A stretch of 64,000 bases of DNA from NCBI GenBank assembly GCA_963725145.1, contig CAVRXL010000012.1:682001-746000 (forward strand), read 5' to 3'. The DNA comes from DATAEE01 sp963725145 (GTDB lineage: Bacteria; Acidobacteriota; Vicinamibacteria; Vicinamibacterales; 2-12-FULL-66-21). The position numbers and the translations under genes were made by a program. The notes beneath the pieces are model-generated. The model did not search any database. It had not been told where the DNA came from and saw only the letters and a program-made list of their open reading frames with translations. Shown here piece by piece: positions 59,119 through 64,000 of this stretch (the stretch's first letter is position 1; every line of letters begins with the position of its first letter).

Positions 59119-61317
59119 TCATCCGCCACGTTTCTTGTCCTTCAGCTCTTTGAAACGCTCGAACTGCTGTGCGGCAAGCTCGGCTCGTCCGAGCTTCTGA
59201 TAGGCCTGTCCGAGCTGATAAAAGATGTTGGCGTCGTCCGGCGCCTGGCGCGCGGCCGCTTCCAGGTGATCGACCGCCGCCGCCGCCTCCCCTTTCGCGA
59301 GCAGCAGCTTGCCGAGCAGGTACCGCGCGTCCGCGTAGTCCGGCTTCACCCGAACGATCGACTGGACGATGGCCAACGCTTCGTCGCGCTGGTCGCTGCG
59401 GTCGAAGACGGTCGCGAGATGAAAGCGCGCCTGAAGATCGTCAGGTCGGATCTTCAGCTCGGCCCGCAGTGCATCTGCCGCTTCCGTCAGCTTTCCCTGG
59501 CGCAGGTAGATGACGCCGAGCGCGGCGTTCGCCTCCGCGACATCCGGCTTGATCTGCAGCGCACGCTGAAGCGACTTGAGGGCGGCGTCGTAGTCCCCCT
59601 GCTGCGCGTGCGCCTGGCCGAGCAGGACATTGACCTCCGCGTTGTCGGCGTGCGCGGCGAGGAGCTGGTCGAAGATGATCTCGGCGTCCGCGCCGCGATC
59701 GGTGCGGACGAGCGCCAGGCCGTACGCGTATTGCAACGATGGATCCGTATCGCGCTGCGGGTCGTTCCGCAGGAGCTCCGCCGCCTTGTCGTACTGCTCG
59801 GCGTTCAGGCAGCTGAGCGCCAGCATCCGCCGCACGTTGGCATCGGAGGGCGCCAGGTCGCGCGCGCGCGAAAGCGGTTCGACAGCCTTGTCGAATTGCT
59901 TCGCGTTGAAATACGCGACGCCGAGCGAGTACTGCACCTGCGGAAAGACAGGATCGAGCTCCGCGGCGCGCGCCAGAAAGTCGGCTGCCCGCTCGAACCG
60001 CTGCGCCTGCGTATGGATGACGCCGAGGTTGAACGATGCGCGCGTCAGCGCTTCCCTGACGCGGCGTCGCAACTCGTCGCGCGCCGGCGGTGGGAGCGCG
60101 GCGAGCGGGGACGTGTCGGCCGCCAGTCCCGCGGGAGTCTCCGGGCCTGGTGCGTCGGCCAGATAACGGGCGAGCCGCTCGCGGGACAAATCGGTCCCTT
60201 GCGCCGACAAACGTTCCGCCTCTGAGAAGTGACGGGCCGCCTCATCGGCCGCGCCCTGCTTTCGCAGCGCCACAGCAAGCTGAAAGTGGACCTGTCCGGC
60301 CCTTGTCCCGTCGGTGCGCAGCTTCTGGACGAGCTCGAGCGCCCGGCGAAGGGACGCGATCGCGTCGGCGGTCTGATCGAGCGCGAGCTGGCACCGGCCG
60401 AGGTAGTAGAACGCGACCGCGGACGCGCTGTCCGCACGGGACGCGATCCGAAGCGCCGGCAGCGCTTCCTCAGCGCGCTTGGCCTCGACGAGCGCCATTC
60501 CCAGCCGGAGGTTCGTGGCCGGATCGGACGGCGTCAGCTTCAACTCCTGGCGGAACTCCCTGATGGCTTCGTCGAGCTGCAGGACCCCCTCCGACATAAC
60601 GGCGAGCGTGCCCAGGTAGTAGTGGGCGCGCGGAACCCTCGCGTCCATCTTCAGCGCTCTTTCGAACGACGCTCGGGCGCGATCGAAGTCGCCGGCATCG
60701 CGATACGTCCGGCCAATGAGCACGTGCGTGGCCGGCAGCGGCTTCGCCGCGATCACCGAGGCGAAGAGCCGCTCGGCCGGCTCTATTTTCTTGAGCTGCA
60801 GATAGCCGGACGCGAGGGCGAACGCGAGCTCTGGATCGCCCGGCGACGCGCCTCTCGCTTCCTCGAGCTCTTGTACTGCCTCCTCGGGGTGTCCGTCGGC
60901 GACCAGGGCCTGCGCGTACAGCCTGCGCGTCGCCACGTCCTTGGGGTTGGCCCGCGCCAGCCGCGACGCGACGGCAACAGCGTCGGACGACTCTCCGAGC
61001 TGCATGTGGAGAACCGTGAGCGAGTACAGCGAGGGACCCGGATCCACGGTGGACGTCGAAGCGCGGCGGAACGCGTCGCGCGCGGCCGTCAGCCGCCCCT
61101 CGGCCGATTCGAGATGACCCAGCAGCATCCAGCCCTCGAGGAGCGCGGAGCGGTAGCGGCTCTCCGCGATTTGCATCTCCTCTTCGCGCAGGCTGCTTTC
61201 GGCGGCGGCCATCGTCCGATCGAGCGCGGTGAGCGGATCGGTCGCGGTCCGCGATTGACCGGAAGAAGACGAGGCCGCAAGCAGGCAGCCGAGCGCAGCG
61301 CCGGCGATCCTCCGCAT
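59119..61317 (-). CDS. Large secreted TPR protein
   Basis: From ATG 61317 the protein has 732 residues: a signal peptide (RRIAGAALGCLLAASSSSGQ) followed by about 18 TPR units across the length, in two blocks separated by an Ala/Pro segment near residue 400. FNLGVIHTQAQRFERAADFLARAAELDP and ANAALGVIYLRQGKLTEAADAL are clear examples. A start at 61437 would precede the signal peptide with an Arg-rich shadow of the upstream gene. It lies 10 bases downstream of the sulfatase-like gene. Probably a protein-interaction platform of the same locus. Confidence 0.8.
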   Translation of the reverse strand: MRRIAGAALGCLLAASSSSGQSRTATDPLTALDRTMAAAESSLREEEMQIAESRYRSALLEGWMLLGHLESAEGRLTAARDAFRRASTSTVDPGPSLYSLTVLHMQLGESSDAVAVASRLARANPKDVATRRLYAQALVADGHPEEAVQELEEARGASPGDPELAFALASGYLQLKKIEPAERLFASVIAAKPLPATHVLIGRTYRDAGDFDRARASFERALKMDARVPRAHYYLGTLAVMSEGVLQLDEAIREFRQELKLTPSDPATNLRLGMALVEAKRAEEALPALRIASRADSASAVAFYYLGRCQLALDQTADAIASLRRALELVQKLRTDGTRAGQVHFQLAVALRKQGAADEAARHFSEAERLSAQGTDLSRERLARYLADAPGPETPAGLAADTSPLAALPPPARDELRRRVREALTRASFNLGVIHTQAQRFERAADFLARAAELDPVFPQVQYSLGVAYFNAKQFDKAVEPLSRARDLAPSDANVRRMLALSCLNAEQYDKAAELLRNDPQRDTDPSLQYAYGLALVRTDRGADAEIIFDQLLAAHADNAEVNVLLGQAHAQQGDYDAALKSLQRALQIKPDVAEANAALGVIYLRQGKLTEAADALRAELKIRPDDLQARFHLATVFDRSDQRDEALAIVQSIVRVKPDYADARYLLGKLLLAKGEAAAAVDHLEAAARQAPDDANIFYQLGQAYQKLGRAELAAQQFERFKELKDKKRGG

Positions 61318-61327
61318 CTCAGCGATC

Positions 61328-63478
61328 TTAGCGCAGGGTGAGGCGGGCGCGGTCGATCTCGCGCGCGTATTCCGGCGGCGGCGACGACGAGGCCAGGAAG
61401 TCGAAGTACGTGCGCGCCTCGACCGTACGCCCCGCACGCGCGAGCGCGGCGCCGACCCCGAGCACGGTACGGTACTCTCGCGGGTCGAGCTTGACCGCCC
61501 GGCCCCAGTGGTCGATCGCCTCCTGCAGTTTGCGTTCGTCGGCGGCCAGTACGCCGAGCGAGCTGTGCGCGCGCGCGAGCTCCGGATTGCGCGCGAGCGC
61601 CGCCTCGAAGTCCCGCCGCGCGCCGTCGCGATCGTTGGCGATCATCTTGACGGTCCCGGTCTCTACGAGCAGCCGGGCATTCGACGGGTCCTGCGCCCGG
61701 GCGCGGTCGAGCGCCGTGAGCGCCTCCGCCGTCCGTCCGAGCCGCGCGAGCGCGAGGCTGTAGGCCGTCACGATTTGCGGATCGGGCGCCTCTATGCGCG
61801 CCAGAGGCTCGAGCAGCGCGGCTGCTTCGCGCGCCCGTCCCGCTTCGGTCAGCGACGCGCCGAGGAGCGACATCGTCTCGACGTCGTCCGGATTGAGCGC
61901 GGCCGCGGGCCGAAGCGCGTTGATCGCAGCCCTGAGATTGCCTCGCTCCCGCTCGATCTGCGCGAGATAGACCCGCGAGATCGCCATGCCGGGACGTTTG
62001 CGGATGAGATCGCGGCAGGCGGCCGCGGCACGCTCGAGGTCTCCAGCCTGATACAACGCCGCCACGTCGTTCAGGGCCTTGTCGAGCGCGATGAGGTTCT
62101 TCGGATCGTCAGCCTCCGTGTATCGCGACTTGATCGTAGAAGCGCCCGCGGCGACATACCCGAGGCTCCGCAGCCGCGCGCGCGTGTCCGCCGCGACCGC
62201 GCTCGTTCGCGGCGGCGCGGCCGTTGCCCGGAACGTACCGAGAAGAGCGTGCATCTCCTTGACGACGTCGGGACGTCCGAGCGCGAGGTTGTGCTCTTCC
62301 GTCGGATCCTCCCGGAGGTCGTACAGCTCCGGAATCGGTAGATCGATGTACTTCAATCGATCCCGGACGACGCCGTAGAGCGGCGCCCACCCGCGGTTCA
62401 GACTGCCGGACAGGGCCTCGAAGTAGACGACGGATTTCGCAAGCGCAGAGGACGCTGAGGCGGCAGAGGGCGCAGAGGCGGCAGATGGCGCAGAGGCCGC
62501 TGATTGCGTGGCCAAGGATGTTCCTGGAAGGCCTTCCGGCGCCGGCACCGAGAGCGCGGCCAGAACGGTCGGGAGAATGTCGATGTGCCGTCCGCCCTCC
62601 GCAATCACGCCAGGCTTCCACAGGCGCGGGTGATACAGGATGAGCGGGACCCTGAGCGTCGATTCGTAGGCGAAGATTCCGTGGGTCGATTCGCCGTGCT
62701 CGCCGAGCGATTCGCCGTGATCCGATGTCAGGACGACGAGCGTCGGCGAGCGGTCGCCCGCCGCGAGGATCGGGTCGACGAGCGGCCCGAGCGCCGCGTC
62801 GACCGACCGAACGTCGTCTGCGTACGTCTGCGAGTACGGGGAGTGTGGCTCGAAGAGATGCACCCAGCAGAAGTACGGCTGCATCGATCTGGCATCCATC
62901 CAGCGCCGCGCGAGCGCGACCGTATCCGCGCCGCGCCGCTCCTGCAGCAGAAACGCGCCTCCTGCGCGCGCGTCGACGAAGCTGTCGTCGTAGACGTCGA
63001 AGCCGCGGTCGAGCCCGAACCGCGAGTCGAGCGGGAACGCGCTGACGAACGCGCCGGTCCGGTAGCCGCGATCCTTCAGGATCGTGGCGAGGGTCGGTCG
63101 ATCGGCCGGAAACCGAAACCCGGAGTTGTCTCGGACGCCGTGCTCGGTGGGAAGACGTCCACCCAGTATGTTTGCGTGAGACGGAAGTGTAAGTACGTTG
63201 TGGGCCCGCGCCTGGTCGAACCGGAGTCCGGCGGCCGCCAGCCGATCCATCCAGGGTGTCGGGGCACCGGCCGCTCCGAACGCGCCGATGGCGTCGGCGC
63301 GCAGCGTATCGATGGTGATGAGCAGGACGTTAAGCGGCTGCCTTGATTGGAGATCCGAGGATGACCTGGGAGCGCAGCGGCTCGTCGTGAGGAGGGCCAG
63401 AGCGGCGGCTGTCGCGGCAAGGCCGGCGAGGCTGAGACGGCTGGCCGACCGCGCTGGTCGGGACACTGGATCACTCAC
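61328..63478 (-). CDS. Sulfatase-like hydrolase/transferase fused to TPR repeats
   Basis: A 716-residue protein from GTG 63478. There is an N-terminal hydrophobic helix, then an alkaline-phosphatase-superfamily domain (about residues 48-400): ITIDTLRAD metal ligands, VLTLPSHANILGG at the active site, and LVVLTSDHGESLGEHG. The position of the formylglycine Cys is T97, and Arg of CxPSR is H101, so it is not a classical sulfatase. Residues about 450-710 are TPR repeats. An Ala/Ser-rich insert (near residues 345-370) is encoded by a CAGAGG-type repeat. First gene of a four-gene operon. Confidence 0.8.
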   Translation of the reverse strand: MSDPVSRPARSASRLSLAGLAATAAALALLTTSRCAPRSSSDLQSRQPLNVLLITIDTLRADAIGAFGAAGAPTPWMDRLAAAGLRFDQARAHNVLTLPSHANILGGRLPTEHGVRDNSGFRFPADRPTLATILKDRGYRTGAFVSAFPLDSRFGLDRGFDVYDDSFVDARAGGAFLLQERRGADTVALARRWMDARSMQPYFCWVHLFEPHSPYSQTYADDVRSVDAALGPLVDPILAAGDRSPTLVVLTSDHGESLGEHGESTHGIFAYESTLRVPLILYHPRLWKPGVIAEGGRHIDILPTVLAALSVPAPEGLPGTSLATQSAASAPSAASAPSAASASSALAKSVVYFEALSGSLNRGWAPLYGVVRDRLKYIDLPIPELYDLREDPTEEHNLALGRPDVVKEMHALLGTFRATAAPPRTSAVAADTRARLRSLGYVAAGASTIKSRYTEADDPKNLIALDKALNDVAALYQAGDLERAAAACRDLIRKRPGMAISRVYLAQIERERGNLRAAINALRPAAALNPDDVETMSLLGASLTEAGRAREAAALLEPLARIEAPDPQIVTAYSLALARLGRTAEALTALDRARAQDPSNARLLVETGTVKMIANDRDGARRDFEAALARNPELARAHSSLGVLAADERKLQEAIDHWGRAVKLDPREYRTVLGVGAALARAGRTVEARTYFDFLASSSPPPEYAREIDRARLTLR
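62439..62506. repeat. GCAGAGG-type low-complexity insert within the sulfatase-like gene
   Basis: The + strand shows repeated GCAGAGG, GGCAGA and CGCAGAGGC units with a 9-12 base period, the same flavour as the long inverted repeat at 7273-7407. Because the unit length is mostly a multiple of three, it remains in frame and encodes an Ala/Ser-rich segment without obvious structure. Confidence 0.55.
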
Positions 63479-63490
63479 TGGAGAAAGACC

Positions 63491-63520
63491 TTGACAATGG
63501 TTGGGGTACGGAAATAATAC
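63491..63520 (+). promoter_or_regulatory. Sigma70-type promoter of the TonB-dependent receptor gene
   Basis: TTGACA (63491-63496, perfect -35) and TAATAC (63515-63520) with an 18-bp spacer. Transcription would start near 63526, inside the CTTATTAAAG motif. The promoter occupies most of the 85-bp gap between the divergent receptor and sulfatase-like genes. Confidence 0.6.
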
Positions 63521-63522
63521 AC

Positions 63523-63532
63523 CTTATTAAAG
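63523..63532. promoter_or_regulatory. Candidate ROK operator over the receptor start site
   Basis: CTTATTAAAG is the exact reverse complement of CTTTAATAAG (55112) upstream of the ROK gene. Its position across the predicted +1 suits repression. Additional AT-rich sequence (TGCATTAACTAA) follows. Binding by the ROK protein is inference. Confidence 0.5.
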
Positions 63533-63563
63533 TGCATTAACTAACGGGCGGAGGCCCCGATCG

Positions 63564-64000
63564 ATGCGTAAGCAGTGGTTGGTTCTGGCCGTCGTTTTCG
63601 TGCTCCTCGCGGCGATGCCTGCGTTTGCGCAACGCAGCACCGCCAACATCCGCGGCACGGTCTCCGATTCGTCGGGCGCCGTGATCCCGGGCGCGACGGT
63701 CGCGCTCAAAGGCGAGGATACGGGCCTCTCTCGAACGGCGACCACGAACGCCGCTGGAGTGTACTCGTTTCCAGATTTGCCCGTCGGGCGCTACCGCATC
63801 GACGCGACGCTGCAGGGCTTCAAAGGCGGAACGGTTACCGACATCGCCCTGAGTGTCGCCGACGATCGCGAGGTCAACTTCCAGCTCGAGGCCGGATCGG
63901 TCAGCGAGACCGTGACCGTCGCGTCGAGCGCCATTGAAGTCCGGACGATCGGCGGCGAAGTGTCGGGCGTCATCACCGGCACGCAGGTCCGCGAGCTGCC
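63564..64000 (+). CDS. Oar-like TonB-dependent receptor, N-terminal part (3' end outside window)
   Basis: The first 145 residues are present, and the frame runs off the window. A signal peptide (KQWLVLAVVFVLLAAMPAFA) is followed by a carboxypeptidase-regulatory-like domain: ANIRGTVSDSSGAVIPGATV, TTNAAGVYSFPDLPVGRYRIDATLQGF. The plug begins at GSVSETVTVASSAIEV and VSGVITGTQVREL. Acidobacterial receptors of this kind are large (about 1000-1200 residues) outer-membrane channels for polymers or metal chelates. GGAGG (63550-63554) precedes the ATG by nine bases. Promoter and candidate operator are directly upstream. Confidence 0.88.
   Translation, partial: MRKQWLVLAVVFVLLAAMPAFAQRSTANIRGTVSDSSGAVIPGATVALKGEDTGLSRTATTNAAGVYSFPDLPVGRYRIDATLQGFKGGTVTDIALSVADDREVNFQLEAGSVSETVTVASSAIEVRTIGGEVSGVITGTQVREL

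Noticed and set aside
61317..61437. Longer N-terminus of the large TPR protein
   Set aside because: The extra 40 residues are Arg/Ser-rich, overlap the end of the sulfatase-like gene and would bury a clear signal peptide.

Overview
This 64-kb window comes from a high-GC bacterial chromosome. The gene content points to Acidobacteriota, most likely a Vicinamibacteria-like lineage. The clues are an acidobacterial-type VWFA secreted protein, an Oar-like TonB-dependent receptor with an N-terminal carboxypeptidase-regulatory-like domain, a CRTAC1 (FG-GAP plus ASPIC/UnbV) protein, many secreted TPR proteins and a MacB-PCD-like lipoprotein. The taxonomic call is inference from gene content only.

Region 1 (1-5072) holds the end of rpoB and a complete rpoC. 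Region 2 (about 5.1-31.5 kb) separates rpoBC from the rest of the str operon. Its first part (5.2-13.7 kb) is a run of small, same-strand, mostly unrelated and partly broken genes: methyltransferases, a DUF5655 fragment, small membrane proteins, an LspA homologue beside a lone MacB-PCD-like lipoprotein, a VOC protein, a B3-type metallo-beta-lactamase-fold hydrolase and DoxX. Its second part (13.7-31.5 kb) holds ordinary accessory genes: two MFS transporters, an S9 peptidase, a CPA2 antiporter, a VWFA protein, a PQQ-type propeller, a BON lipoprotein, an ABC-2 exporter, a secreted amidohydrolase-CIA30 fusion, a DesK/DesR-like two-component pair and a convergent M28 peptidase.

Region 3 (31.6-52.7 kb) is the full str-S10-spc-alpha cluster in canonical order, from rpsL to rplQ, including tuf, secY, adk, map, infA, rpmJ and rpoA. 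A good sigma70-type promoter and a leader with twin hairpins precede rpsL. Many gaps between these essential genes carry short palindromic or low-complexity repeats of at least six families. Several repeats supply the stop codon of the preceding gene, and one type forms a hairpin just before start codons. EF-Tu has a non-canonical switch I and unusual codon usage.

Region 4 (52.7-64 kb) holds a PEGA/TonB-C pair on the minus strand, a ROK-family regulator, and a minus-strand operon running sulfatase-like/TPR, TPR, TPR, CRTAC1. That operon is divergent from an Oar-like TonB-dependent receptor cut by the window end. A shared AT-rich 10-mer (CTTTAATAAG) lies just downstream of the predicted promoters of both the ROK gene and the receptor. 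This suggests a ROK-controlled outer-membrane uptake and processing locus, and it is the best candidate here for an undescribed functional system. The repeat-riddled ribosomal operon is the best candidate for undescribed genome structure.
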